DNA of 64,000 nt from Chamaea fasciata (Eukaryota > Chordata > Aves > Passeriformes > Sylviidae), in contig JARCOQ010000017.1 in NCBI GenBank assembly GCA_029207755.1, positions 1-64,000 on the forward strand, written 5' to 3'. Every line of letters starts with the position of its first letter. Within the stretch, counting starts at the first letter, position 1. The notes under the pieces are model-generated. The model made no database searches. It had not been told where the DNA came from and worked only from the letters and a program-made list of their open reading frames with translations. The translations under genes were made by a program, and so were the position numbers. Below are positions 1 to 12,280 of the stretch, piece by piece.

Positions 1-2281
1 CACTTTTGGGGACAGCCAGGGCCCCCCCAGGGACAGCCAGGGCACCCCCAGGGACCTAGGGGACAGCCAGGGCACCCCCAGGGACACCTAGGGGACAGCC
101 AGGGAACCCCCAGGGACACCTAAGGGACAGCCAGGGCACCCCCCAGGGACGCTTAGGGGACAGTCAGGGCACCCCAAGGACAGCCAGGGAACCTCCAGGG
201 ACACCTAGGGGACAGCCAGGGCACCCCAGGGACACCCAGGGCCCCCCAGGGACACCTAGGGGACAGCCAGGGAACCTCCAGGGACACCTAAAGGACAGCC
301 AAGGCACTCCCAGGGACACCTAGGGGACAGCTAGGGAACCCCCAGGGACACCTAAGGGACAGCCAGGGCACCCCAGGGACACCTAAGGGAGAGCCAGGGC
401 ACCCCAGGGACAGCCAGGGAACCCCCAGGGACACCTAGGGGACAGCCAGGGCATCCTCAGGGACACCTAAGGGAGAGCCAGGGCACCCCCAGGGACGCCT
501 AGGGGACAGTCAGGGCACCCCAGGGACAGCCAGGGCACTCCCAGGGACAGCCAGGGCACCCCCAGGGACAGCCACGGGACAGCCAGGGAACCCCCAGAAA
601 CACCTAGGGGACAGCCAGGGCATCCTCAGGGACACCTAAGGGAGAGCCAGGGCACCCCCCAGGGACACCTAGGGGAAACCAGGGCACCCCTGGGTACACC
701 TAGGGGACAGCGAGGGTACCCCTGGGTACACCTAGGGGACAGCGAGGGCACTTTTGGGGACAGCCAGGGCCACCCCAGGGACAGCCAGGGCACCCCCAGG
801 GACACCTAGGGGACAGCCAGGGCACTCCCAGGGACACCTAGGGGACACCAGGGCACCCCTGGGTACACCTAGGGGACAGCGAGGGTACCCCTGGGTACAC
901 CTATGGGACAGCGAGGGCACTTTTGGGGGACAGCCAGGGCCCCCCCAAGGACAGCCAGGGCACCCCCAGGGACACCTAGGGGACAGCCAGGGCACCCCCA
1001 GGGACACCTAGGGGACAGCCAGGGCACCCCCAGGGACACCTAGGGGACAGCCAGGGAACCCCCAGGGACACCTAAGGGACAGCCAGGGCACCCCCAGGGA
1101 CGCTTAGGGGACAGTCAGGGCACCCCAAGGACAGCCAGGGAACCCTCAGGGACACCTAGGGGACAGCCAGGGCACCCCAGGGACACCCAGGGCCCCCCAG
1201 GGACACCTAGGGGACAGCCAGGGAACCTCCAGGGACACCTAAAGGACAGCCAAGGCATTCCCAGGGACACCTAGGGGACAGCTAGGGAACCCCCAGGGAC
1301 ACCTAAGGGACAGCCAGGGCACCCCAGGGAGAGCCAGGGCCCCCACAGGGACACCTAGGGGACAGCCAGGGGAACCCCCAGGGACACCTAAGGGACAGCC
1401 AGGGCATCCTCAGGGACACCTAAGGGAGAGCCAGGGCACCCCAGGGACAGCCAGGGAACCCCCAGGGACACCTAGGGGACAGCCAGGGCATCCTCAGGGA
1501 CACCTAAGGGAGAGCCAGGGCACCCCCAGGGACACCTAGGGGACAGCAAGGGCACCCCAGGGACAGCCACGGGACAGCCAGGGCGACCCCAGGGTCAGCC
1601 AGGGCACCCCCAGAGACACCTAGGGGACAGCCAGGGAACCTCCAGGGACACCTAAAGGACAGCCAAGGCACTCCCAGGGACACATAGGGGACAGCCAGGG
1701 CACCCCCAGGGACACCTAGGGGACAGCCCGGGGACCCCAAGGTGCACCTAGGGGACGGCAAGGGCACCCCAAGGGACAGCCGGGGCACCCCAAGGGACAG
1801 CTAGGGGACAGCCAGGGCACCCCAGGGACAGCCAGGGAACCCCCAGGGACACCTAAAGGACAGCCAAGGCACTCCCAGGGACACATAGGGGACAGGCCAG
1901 GGCACCCCCAGGGACACCTAGGGGACAGCCCGGGGACCCCAAGGTGCACCTAGGGGACGGCAAGGGCACCCCAAGGGACAGCCGGGGCACCCCAAGGGAC
2001 AGCTAGGGGACAGCCAGGGCACCCCAGGGACAGCCAGGGAACCCCCCAGGGACACCTAGGGGACAGCCAGGGCACCCCTGGGGACACCTAGGGGACAGGG
2101 AGGGCACTTTCGGGGACAGCCAGGACACCCCCAGGGACAGCCAGGGGACAGCTGGGGCCCCCCCAGGGACACATACGGGACAGCCAGGGCCCCCCCAGGA
2201 ACAGCCAGGGGACCCCCAGGGACACTTAGGGGACAGCCAGGGCCCCCAAGGGACACCTAGGGGACAGCCAGGGCACCCCCA
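1..2281. repeat. 32-bp GC-rich minisatellite, block 1
   Basis: Direct tandem repeat. The core reads GGGGACAGCCAGGGCAC followed by CCCCAGGGACACCTA, about 32 bp. Some units drop the second half, giving about 21 bp, and others read GGGGACAGCGAGGGTACC then CCTGGGTACACCTA. Each full unit carries the palindrome CCTAGG, and the variant units also carry GGTACC. Long open frames on both strands are periodic low-complexity strings (repeats of PGTPRGQ on plus and CPLGVPGGALAVP on minus) with no domain, so I call no gene. The block corresponds to about 10,002-12,280 at an offset close to 10,000 bp, which indicates a large recent duplication. The last 550 bp before the module (variants with GTGCACCTAGGGGACGG) recur before every module. 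Confidence 0.95.
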
Positions 2282-2514
2282 GGGGTTGAAGGGGCCCCCC
2301 CGCTCCAAACCCAGCACGGCCCGCCTGCGTTGCGGCCCCCCAAAAACCCATGGCCGGCCCCCCGAGCTGATATCGACCCCCCCACAGCATCATTGATCCC
2401 CACCCGAGTGTCACTGACCCCCCCCAATGTCATTGATGCCCCCCCAGTATTCCATTGATCTTCCCTCACCGTCGCTGACGCCCCCCAAAATTCCATTGAT
2501 CCCTCCCACTTGAT

Positions 2515-2605
2515 CCCGCCCTTTTTCTCCCCTCACGTTTCCCGCCCTTTTTCTCCCCTCACGTTTCCCGCCCTTTTTCTCCCCTCACGTTTCCCGCCCT
2601 TTTTC
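2515..2605. repeat. 26-bp CCCGCCC tandem repeat (module copy 1)
   Basis: Unit CCCGCCCTTTTTCTCCCC plus TCACGTTT, with four CCCGCCC cores and the last unit truncated at TTTTTCG. CCCGCCC is the core of a GC-box (Sp1/KLF family), so four sites are stacked here. Modules 1, 2, 3, 5 and 7 carry four cores. Modules 4 (29,650) and 6 (34,603) carry three, which accounts for most of their shorter length. Whether it has regulatory function is unknown. Confidence 0.85.
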
Positions 2606-2640
2606 GTGGGGAACGACCCCTGAGGGGGCCTGTGGAGGGA

Positions 2641-2935
2641 TTCTGGAGGTCCGAGGGGTGAATTTGGGGTTTGGAGGGAGGTTTTGGGGGGTCCCAGGGA
2701 TGGATTTGGGGGTTTTTGGGGGTCCAAGGGATGGATTCGAGGGTCCCGGGGTGGATCTGGGGTTCCTGGGGAGGTTTTGGGGGGTCCCAGGGGTGGATTT
2801 GGGGTTCATGGGGAGGGGTTTAGGGGTTTTATGGCGCCTCAGGGGTGAATTTGGGGTCCGGGGAGAGGTTTGGGGGGTTTTTTGGGGTCCCAGGGGTGAA
2901 TCTGGGGTCTGGGGGAGGGGTTTTTGGGGGTCCCT
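2641..2935 (+). repeat. TTTGGGG/GGTCCCAGGG G-rich tract
   Basis: Imperfect direct repeats of GGTTTTGGGGGGTCCCAGGG and GGTGAATTTGGGGT spaced about 30-50 bp. There are many runs of four to six G on the plus strand, so G-quadruplex formation is plausible. Similar tracts are common in avian GC-rich introns (general knowledge). The tract recurs in all seven modules. The plus-strand open frames through it (rich in VPGVDLGF and similar) are low-complexity artefacts. Confidence 0.75.
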
Positions 2936-2938
2936 CAC

Positions 2939-3041
2939 CTGCAGGGCGTCGCGGGGGTGGCAGGGGGAGGGGGGCAGCGGGGGGGGGCCCAGCGCCCACC
3001 CCCCCTTGGGCTTCAGGAGGGCGTCGATGAGACCGAAACAG
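2939..3041 (-). other. Candidate exon C of the repeated module
   Basis: On the minus strand a poly-C run ending in GAG (acceptor-like) precedes CTGTTTCGGTCTCATCGACG, and the block ends CCCTGCAG before GTGAGG, a good donor. One open frame reads CFGLIDALLKPKGGWALG and then becomes proline/arginine rich; a second frame is also open. The block is 103 nt here and about 101 nt in the other copies because of a C-run difference. The G run next to the acceptor (10-15 G on plus) varies between modules. I do not recognise the peptide. It could be a coding exon of an unidentified gene, or coincidental open sequence in GC-rich DNA. Confidence 0.35.
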
Positions 3042-3310
3042 CTCGGGGGGGGGGGGGGTCAAAAACGGGGGGGGTCACGGGCTGGAACCCCCCAGTGCCC
3101 CCCAAACCACCCCCCAGGGGCCCCCCCGACCTGCAGGAGCGCCCAAAACCCTCCTCAGGTTCCTTTGATGCCTCAAATGGGCCGCCCAAACCTCCCGAAG
3201 ATCCCCCAAAAACACCCAAAGCAGCCCCCAGGACTCCCCCCAGACCCCCCAAAACCCCCCAAACCCCTCCAGGACAACTCGGGACCCCCAGGACCCCCCA
3301 AATCCGCTCC

Positions 3311-3388
3311 CCCGTCCCCCTGAGGCCTCGTTTGACCCGCTCCACGTTGCGGACAGGCAGCAGCTGATCAAGCCACAAGAACCAACAC
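3311..3388 (-). other. Candidate exon B of the repeated module
   Basis: On the minus strand, CCCAGTCCCGCAG is an acceptor-like site directly before GTGTTGGT. The open frame then reads CWFLWLDQLLPVRNVERVKR and continues GLRGTG. In modules 5-7 the second L of QLL is V (plus strand GCACCAGCTG instead of GCAGCAGCTG). The frame has non-repetitive, protein-like composition, unlike its surroundings. The donor is unclear, so the lower edge given is approximate. Function unknown. Confidence 0.35.
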
Positions 3389-3590
3389 CTGCGGGACTGG
3401 GATGGACTGGGAGCACTGGGAGGGTGATCAGAGAGAACTGGGATGGACGGGGAGTGGACTGGGATGAACTGGCAGGTGTGTGGGGGTCCGTGGTGGGCAC
3501 ACGGTGCCTAACTGGTCTATACTGGGATGGGTCTAATGGCCCCAGGGGAGGGGGTGTGGCCACACTGGTCCAGACTGGGAGGGGTGTCAC

Positions 3591-3636
3591 CATGGCGCCG
3601 GAGGCGGAGTCGAGGATTCGGGCGAGGCAGGGACAC
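3591..3636 (-). other. Candidate exon A of the repeated module, at the minisatellite junction
   Basis: Minus strand: the last minisatellite unit supplies CTGTCCCCTAG as an acceptor-like site, followed by a 46-nt block with frame CPCLARILDSASGAM that ends ATG before GTGACA, a usable donor. On the plus strand the same bases contain GTCACCATGGCG, an ATG in excellent Kozak context opening a 26-codon frame that begins MAPEAESRIRARQG and runs into the minisatellite. The sequence is intact in all seven modules. I cannot tell which strand, if either, is functional. Confidence 0.3.
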
Positions 3637-6600
3637 CTAGGGGACAGCCAGGGCACTCCCAGGGACACCTAGGGGACACCAGGGCACCCCTGGGTACACC
3701 TAGGGGACAGCGAGGGTACCCCTGGGTACACCTAGGGGACAGCGAGGGCACTTTTGGGGACAGCCAGGGCCCCCCCAGGGACAGCCAGGGCACCCCCAGG
3801 GACACCTAGGGGACAGCCAGGGCACCCCCAGGGACACCTAGGGGACAGCCAGGGAACCCCCAGGGACACCTAAGGGACAGCCAGGGCACCCCCAGGGACG
3901 CTTAGGGGACAGTCAGGGCACCCCAGGGACAGCCAGGGAACCCCCAGGGACACCCAGGGCCCCCCAGGGACACCTAGGGGACAGCCAGGGAACCTCCAGG
4001 GACACCTAAAGAACAGCCAAGGCACTCCCAGGGACACGTAGGGGACAGCCAGGGCACCCCCAGGGACACCTAGGGGGACAGCCAGGGTACCCCCAGGGAC
4101 ACCTAGGGGACAGCCAGGGAACCCCCAGGGACACCTAAGGGACAGCCAGGGCACCCCAGGGAGAGCCAGGGCCCCCACAGGGACACCTAGGGGACAGCCA
4201 GGGCATCCTCAGGGACACCTAAGGGATAGCCAGGGCACCCCCTGGGACACCTAGGGGACACCAGGGCACCCCTGGGTACACCTAGGGGACAGCGAGGGTA
4301 CCCCTGGGTACACCTAGGGGACAGCGAGGGCACTTTTGGGGGACAGCCAGGGCCACCCCAGGGACAGCCAGGGCACTCCCAGGGACACCTAGGGGAAACC
4401 AGGGCACCCCTGGGTACACCTAGGGGACAGCGAGGGTACCCCTGGGTACACCTATGGGACAGCGAGGGCACTTTTGGGGACAGCCAGGGCCCCCCCAGGG
4501 ACAGCCAGGGCACCCCCAGGGACACCTAGGGGACAGCCAGGGAACCCCCAGGGACACCTAAGGGACAGCCAGGGCACCCCCAGGGACGCTTAGGGGACAG
4601 TCAGGGCACCCCAAGGACAGCCAGGGAACCTCCAGGGACACCTAGGGGACAGCCAGGGCACCCCAGGGACACCCAGGGCCCCCCAGGGACACCTAGGGGA
4701 CAGCCAAGGCACTCCCAGGGACACCTAGGGGACAGCGAGGGTACCCCCAGGGACACCTAAGGGACAGCCAGGGCACCCCAGGGACACCTAAGGGAGAGCC
4801 AGGGCACCCCAGGGACAGCCAGGGAACCCCCAGGGACACCTAGGGGACAGCCAGGGCATCCTCAGGGACACCTAAGGGAGAGCCAGGGCACCCCCAGGGA
4901 CGCCTAGGGGACAGTCAGGGCACCCCAGGGACAGCCAGGGCACTCCCAGGGACAGCCAGGGCACCCCCAGGGACAGCCACGGGACAGCCAGGGAACCCCC
5001 AGAAACACCTAGGGGACAGCCAGGGCATCCTCAGGGACACCTAAGGGAGAGCCAGGGCACCCCCAGGGACACCTAGGGGAAACCAGGGCACCCCTGGGTA
5101 CACCTAGGGGACAGCGAGGGTACCCCTGGGTACACCTAGGGGACAGCGAGGGCACTTTTGGGGACAGCCAGGGCCACCCCAGGGACAGCCAGGGCACCCC
5201 CAGGGACACCTAGGGGACAGCCAGGGCACTCCCAGGGACACCTAGGGGACACCAGGGCACCCCTGGGTACACCTAGGGGACAGCGAGGGTACCCCTGGGT
5301 ACACCTATGGGACAGCGAGGGCACTTTTGGGGACAGCCAGGGCCCCCCCAGGGACAGCCAGGGCACCCCCAGGGACACCTAGGGGACAGCCAGGGCACCC
5401 CCAGGGACACCTAGGGGACAGCCAGGGCACCCCCAGGGACACCTAGGGGACAGCCAGGGAACCCCCAGGGACACCTAAGGGACAGCCAGGGCACCCCCAG
5501 GGACGCTTAGGGGACAGTCAGGGCACCCCAAGGACAGCCAGGGAACCCTCAGGGACACCTAGGGGACAGCCAGGGCACCCCAGGGACACCCAGGGCCCCC
5601 CAGGGACACCTAGGGGACAGCCAGGGAACCTCCAGGGACACCTAAAGGACAGCCAAGGCATTCCCAGGGACACCTAGGGGACAGATAGGGAACCCCCAGG
5701 GACACCTAAGGGACAGCCAGGGCACCCCAGGGAGAGCCAGGGCCCCCACAGGGACACCTAGGGGACAGCCAGGGAACCCCCAGGGACACCTAAGGGACAG
5801 CCAGGGGCATCCTCAGGGACACCTAAGGGAGAGCCAGGGCACCCCAGGGACAGCCAGGGAACCCCCAGGGACACCTAGGGGACAGCCAGGGCACTCCCAG
5901 GGACACCTAGGGGACACCAGGGCACCCCTGGGTACACCTAGGGGACAGCGAGGGTACCCCTGGGTACACCTAGGGGACAGCGAGGGCACTTTTGGGGACA
6001 GCCAGGGCCCCCCCAGGGACAGCCAGGGCACCCCCAGGGACACCTAGGGGACAGCCAGGGCACCCCCAGGGACACCTAGGGGACAGCCAGGGAACCCCCA
6101 GGGACACCTAAGGGACAGCCAGGGCACCCCCAGGGACGCTTAGGGGACAGTCAGGGCACCCCAGGGACAGCCAGGGAACCCCCAGGGACACCCAGGGCCC
6201 CCCAGGGACACCTAGGGGACAGCCAGGGAACCTCCAGGGACACCTAAAGAACAGCCAAGGCACTCCCAGGGACACGTAGGGGACAGCCAGGGCACCCCCA
6301 GGGACACCTAGGGGACAGCCAGGGTACCCCCCAGGGACACCTAGGGGACAGCCAGGGAACCCCCAGGGACACCTAAGGGACAGCCAGGGCACCCCAGGGA
6401 GAGCCAGGGCCCCCACAGGGACACCTAGGGGACAGCCAGGGCATCCTCAGGGACACCTAAGGGATAGCCAGGGCACCCCCTGGGACACCTAGGGGACACC
6501 AGGGCACCCCTGGGTACACCTAGGGGACAGCGAGGGTACCCCTGGGTACACCTAGGGGACAGCGAGGGCACTTTTGGGGACAGCCAGGGCCACCCCAGGG

Positions 6601-9600
6601 ACAGCCAGGGCACTCCCAGGGACACCTAGGGACACCAGGGCACCCCTGGGTACACCTAGGGGACAGCGAGGGTACCCCTGGGTACACCTATGGGACAGCG
6701 AGGGCACTTTTGGGGACAGCCAGGGCCCCCCCAGGGACAGCCAGGGCACCCCCAGGGACACCTAGGGGACAGCCAGGGCACCCCCAGGGACACCTAGGGG
6801 ACAGCCAGGGAACCCCCAGGGACACCTAAGGGACAGCCAGGGCACCCCCAGGGACGCTTAGGGGACAGTCAGGGCACCCCAAGGACAGCCAGGGAACCTC
6901 CAGGGACACCTAGGGGACAGCCAGGGCACCCCAGGGACACCCAGGGCCCCCCAGGGACACCTAGGGGACAGCCAGGGAACCTCCAGGGACACCTAAAGGA
7001 CAGCCAAGGCACTCCCAGGGACACCTAGGGGACAGCTAGGGAACCCCCAGGGACACCTAAGGGACAGCCAGGGCACCCCAGGGACACCTAAGGGAGAGCC
7101 AGGGCACCCCAGGGACAGCCAGGGAACCCCCAGGGACACCTAGGGGACAGCCAGGGCATCCTCAGGGACACCTAAGGGAGAGCCAGGGCACCCCCAGGGA
7201 CGCCTAGGGGACAGTCAGGGCACCCCAGGGACAGCCAGGGCACTCCCAGGGACAGCCAGGGCACCCCCAGGGACAGCCACGGGACAGCCAGGGAACCCCC
7301 AGAAACACCTAGGGGACAGCCAGGGCATCCTCAGGGACACCTAAGGGAGAGCCAGGGCACCCCCAGGGACACCTAGGGGAAACCAGGGCACCCCTGGGTA
7401 CACCTAGGGGACAGCGAGGGTACCCCTGGGTACACCTAGGGGACAGCGAGGGCACTTTTGGGGACAGCCAGGGCCACCCCAGGGACAGCCAGGGCACCCC
7501 CAGGGACACCTAGGGGACAGCCAGGGCACTCCCAGGGACACCTAGGGGACACCAGGGCACCCCTGGGTACACCTAGGGGACAGCGAGGGTACCCCTGGGT
7601 ACACCTATGGGACAGCGAGGGCACTTTTGGGGACAGCCAGGGCCCCCCCAGGGACAGCCAGGGCACCCCCAGGGACACCTAGGGGACAGCCAGGGCACCC
7701 CCAGGGACACCTAGGGGACAGCCAGGGCACCCCCAGGGACACCTAAGGGACAGCCAGGGCACCCCCAGGGACGCTTAGGGGACAGTCAGGGCACCCCAAG
7801 GACAGCCAGGGAACCCTCAGGGACACCTAGGGGACAGCCAGGGCACCCCAGGGACACCCAGGGCCCCCCAGGGACACCTAGGGGACAGCCAGGGAACCTC
7901 CAGGGACACCTAAAGGACAGCCAAGGCACTCCCAGGGACACCTAGGGGACAGCTAGGGAACCCCCAGGGACACCTAAGGGACAGCCAGGGCACCCCAGGG
8001 AGAGCCAGGGCCCCCACAGGGACACCTAGGGGACAGCCAGGGAACCCCCAGGGACACCTAAGGGACAGCCAGGGCATCCTCAGGGACACCTAAGGGAGAG
8101 CCAGGGCACCCCAGGGACAGCCAGGGAACCCCCAGGGACACCTAGGGGACAGCCAGGGCATCCTCAGGGACACCTAAGGGATAGCCAGGGCACCCCCTGG
8201 GACACCTAGGGGACACCAGGGCACCCCTGGGTACACCTAGGGGACAGCGAGGGTACCCCTGGGTACACCTAGGGGACAGCGAGGGCACTTTTGGGGACAG
8301 CCAGGGCCCCCCCAGGGACAGCCAGGGCACCCCCAGGGACACCTAGGGGACAGCCAGGGCACCCCCAGGGACACCTAGGGGACAGCCAGGGAACCCCCAG
8401 GGACACCTAAGGGACAGCCAGGGCACCCCCAGGGACGCTTAGGGGACAGTCAGGGCACCCCAAGGACAGCCAGGGAACCTCCAGGGACACCTAGGGGACA
8501 GCCAGGGCACCCCAGGGACACCCAGGGCCCCCCAGGGACACCTAGGGGACAGCCAGGGAACCTCCAGGGACACCTAAAGGACAGCCAAGGCACTCCCAGG
8601 GACACCTAGGGGACAGCTAGGGAACCCCCAGGGACACCTAAGGGACAGCCAGGGCACCCCAGGGACACCTAAGGGAGAGCCAGGGCACCCCAGGGACAGC
8701 CAGGGAACCCCCAGGGACACCTAGGGGACAGCCAGGGCATCCTCAGGGACACCTAAGGGAGAGCCAGGGCACCCCCAGGGACGCCTAGGGGACAGTCAGG
8801 GCACCCCAGGGACAGCCAGGGCACTCCCAGGGACAGCCAGGGCACCCCCAGGGACAGCCACGGGACAGCCAGGGAACCCCCAGAAACACCTAGGGGACAG
8901 CCAGGGCATCCTCAGGGACACCTAAGGGAGAGCCAGGGCACCCCCAGGGACACCTAGGGGAAACCAGGGCACCCCTGGGTACACCTAGGGGACAGCGAGG
9001 GTACCCCTGGGTACACCTAGGGGACAGCGAGGGCACTTTTGGGGACAGCCAGGGCCACCCCAGGGACAGCCAGGGCACCCCCAGGGACACCTAGGGGACA
9101 GCCAGGGCACTCCCAGGGACACCTAGGGGACACCAGGGCACCCCTGGGTACACCTAGGGGACAGCGAGGGTACCCCTGGGTACACCTATGGGACAGCGAG
9201 GGCACTTTTGGGGACAGCCAGGGCCCCCCCAGGGACAGCCAGGGCACCCCCAGGGACACCTAGGGGACAGCCAGGGCACCCCCAGGGACACCTAGGGGAC
9301 AGCCAGGGCACCCCCAGGGACACCTAAGGGACAGCCAGGGCACCCCCAGGGACGCTTAGGGGACAGTCAGGGCACCCCAAGGACAGCCAGGGAACCCTCA
9401 GGGACACCTAGGGGACAGCCAGGGCACCCCAGGGACACCCAGGGCCCCCCAGGGACACCTAGGGGACAGCCAGGGAACCTCCAGGGACACCTAAAGGACA
9501 GCCAAGGCACTCCCAGGGACACCTAGGGGACAGCTAGGGAACCCCCAGGGACACCTAAGGGACAGCCAGGGCACCCCAGGGAGAGCCAGGGCCCCCACAG

Positions 9601-12280
9601 GGACACCTAGGGGACAGCCAGGGAACCCCCAGGGACACCTAAGGGACAGCCAGGGCATCCTCAGGGACACCTAAGGGAGAGCCAGGGCACCCCAGGGACA
9701 GCCAGGGAACCCCCAGGGACACCTAGGGGACAGCCAGGGCATCCTCAGGGACACCTAAGGGATAGCCAGGGCACCCCCTGGGACACCTAGGGGACACCAG
9801 GGCACCCCTGGGTACACCTAGGGGACAGCGAGGGTACCCCTGGGTACACCTAGGGGACAGCGAGGGCACTTTTGGGGACAGCCAGGGCCACCCCAGGGAC
9901 AGCCAGGGCACTCCCAGGGACACCTAGGGGACACCAGGGCACCCCTGGGTACACCTAGGGGACAGCGAGGGTACCCCTGGGTACACCTATGGGACAGCGA
10001 GGGCACTTTTGGGGACAGCCAGGGCCCCCCCAGGGACAGCCAGGGCACCCCCAGGGACACCTAGGGGACAGCCAGGGCACCCCCAGGGACACCTAGGGGA
10101 CAGCCAGGGAACCCCCAGGGACACCTAAGGGACAGCCAGGGCACCCCCAGGGACGCTTAGGGGACAGTCAGGGCACCCCAAGGACAGCCAGGGAACCTCC
10201 AGGGACACCTAGGGGACAGCCAGGGCACCCCAGGGACACCCAGGGCCCCCCAGGGACACCTAGGGGACAGCCAGGGAACCTCCAGGGACACCTAAAGGAC
10301 AGCCAAGGCACTCCCAGGGACACCTAGGGGACAGCTAGGGAACCCCCAGGGACACCTAAGGGACAGCCAGGGCACCCCAGGGACACCTAAGGGAGAGCCA
10401 GGGCACCCCAGGGACAGCCAGGGAACCCCCAGGGACACCTAGGGGACAGCCAGGGCATCCTCAGGGACACCTAAGGGAGAGCCAGGGCACCCCCAGGGAC
10501 GCCTAGGGGACAGTCAGGGCACCCCAGGGACAGCCAGGGCACTCCCAGGGACAGCCAGGGCACCCCCAGGGACAGCCACGGGACAGCCAGGGAACCCCCA
10601 GAAACACCTAGGGGACAGCCAGGGCATCCTCAGGGACACCTAAGGGAGAGCCAGGGCACCCCCAGGGACACCTAGGGGAAACCAGGGCACCCCTGGGTAC
10701 ACCTAGGGGACAGCGAGGGTACCCCTGGGTACACCTAGGGGACAGCGAGGGCACTTTTGGGGACAGCCAGGGCCACCCCAGGGACAGCCAGGGCACCCCC
10801 AGGGACACCTAGGGGACAGCCAGGGCACTCCCAGGGACACCTAGGGGACACCAGGGCACCCCTGGGTACACCTAGGGGACAGCGAGGGTACCCCTGGGTA
10901 CACCTATGGGACAGCGAGGGCACTTTTGGGGACAGCCAGGGCCCCCCCAGGGACAGCCAGGGCACCCCCAGGGACACCTAGGGGACAGCCAGGGCACCCC
11001 CAGGGACACCTAGGGGACAGCCAGGGCACCCCCAGGGACACCTAGGGGACAGCCAGGGAACCCCCAGGGACACCTAAGGGACAGCCAGGGCACCCCCAGG
11101 GACGCTTAGGGGACAGTCAGGGCACCCCAAGGACAGCCAGGGAACCCTCAGGGACACCTAGGGGACAGCCAGGGCACCCCAGGGACACCCAGGGCCCCCC
11201 AGGGACACCTAGGGGACAGCCAGGGAACCTCCAGGGACACCTAAAGGACAGCCAAGGCATTCCCAGGGACACCTAGGGGACAGCTAGGGAACCCCCAGGG
11301 ACACCTAAGGGACAGCCAGGGCACCCCAGGGAGAGCCAGGGCCCCCACAGGGACACCTAGGGGACAGCCAGGGAACCCCCAGGGACACCTAAGGGACAGC
11401 CAGGGCATCCTCAGGGACACCTAAGGGAGAGCCAGGGCACCCCAGGGACAGCCAGGGAACCCCCAGGGACACCTAGGGGACAGCCAGGGCATCCTCAGGG
11501 ACACCTAAGGGAGAGCCAGGGCACCCCCAGGGACACCTAGGGGACAGCAAGGGCACCCCAGGGACAGCCACGGGACAGCCAGGGCGACCCCAGGGTCAGC
11601 CAGGGCACCCCCAGAGACACCTAGGGGACAGCCAGGGAACCTCCAGGGACACCTAAAGGACAGCCAAGGCACTCCCAGGGACACATAGGGGACAGCCAGG
11701 GCACCCCCAGGGACACCTAGGGGACAGCCCGGGGACCCCAAGGTGCACCTAGGGGACGGCAAGGGCACCCCAAGGGACAGCCGGGGCACCCCAAGGGACA
11801 GCTAGGGGACAGCCAGGGCACCCCAGGGACAGCCAGGGAACCCCCAGGGACACCTAAAGGACAGCCAAGGCACTCCCAGGGACACATAGGGGACAGCCAG
11901 GGCACCCCCAGGGACACCTAGGGGACAGCCCGGGGACCCCAAGGTGCACCTAGGGGACGGCAAGGGCACCCCAAGGGACAGCCGGGGCACCCCAAGGGAC
12001 AGCTAGGGGACAGCCAGGGCACCCCAGGGACAGCCAGGGAACCCCCAGGGACACCTAGGGGACAGCCAGGGCACCCCTGGGGACACCTAGGGGACAGGGA
12101 GGGCACTTTCGGGGACAGCCAGGACACCCCCAGGGACAGCCAGGGGACAGCTGGGGCCCCCCCAGGGACACATACGGGACAGCCAGGGCCCCCCCAGGAA
12201 CAGCCAGGGGACCCCCAGGGACACTTAGGGGACAGCCAGGGCCCCCAAGGGACACCTAGGGGACAGCCAGGGCACCCCCA
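3631..12280. repeat. Minisatellite block 2 with higher-order repeat structure
   Basis: Continuous 32-bp-type array. A marker combination of variant units recurs at 5,009, 7,309, 8,890 and 10,608, giving spacings of 2,300, 1,581 and 1,718 bp. A second marker recurs at 6,425, 8,142 and 9,723. Blocks look nearly identical over more than 1 kb, with differences mostly whole-unit gains or losses and rare substitutions. About 10,004-13,650 repeats about 1-3,650. There is no gene evidence. The 60-100-codon frames on either strand repeat with the blocks and are artefacts of a repeat whose period leaves some frames stop-free. Confidence 0.93.

Larger units (their letters stand above)
2282..3630 (-). 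repeat. 1.34-kb interspersed module, copy 1
   Basis: Non-minisatellite insert that recurs seven times. In order it holds a start at GGGGTTGAAGG, a stretch with several ATTGAT motifs, a 26-bp repeat (2,515-2,605), a TTTGGGG-rich tract (about 2,641-2,935), exon-like blocks C (2,939-3,041) and B (upper edge 3,388), a C-rich stretch between them, an ACTGGGA-type tract (3,391-3,580) and exon-like block A (3,591-3,636). The strand given is that of the splice-like signals. This copy differs from copies 2 and 3 by a few small indels, mainly in C runs and G runs. I read it as a fragment of a GC-rich gene or pseudogene amplified together with the surrounding minisatellite. I do not recognise the gene. 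Confidence 0.9.

Noticed and set aside
754..1011. Repeated 60-100-codon open frames (GTPRGQPG-type on plus, CPLGVPGGALAVP-type on minus) throughout 1-40,635
   Set aside because: They follow the minisatellite period, appear in several frames at once and change length with unit number. No domain or independent conservation is visible.
1..2281. Telomeric repeat or interstitial telomere
   Set aside because: No TTAGGG runs; the unit is a 32-bp minisatellite.
3592..3672. Plus-strand 26-codon ORF beginning MAPEAESRIRARQ with perfect Kozak
   Set aside because: It runs straight into the minisatellite and stops; conserved in all modules only because they are recent duplicates. Noted under candidate exon A rather than called.
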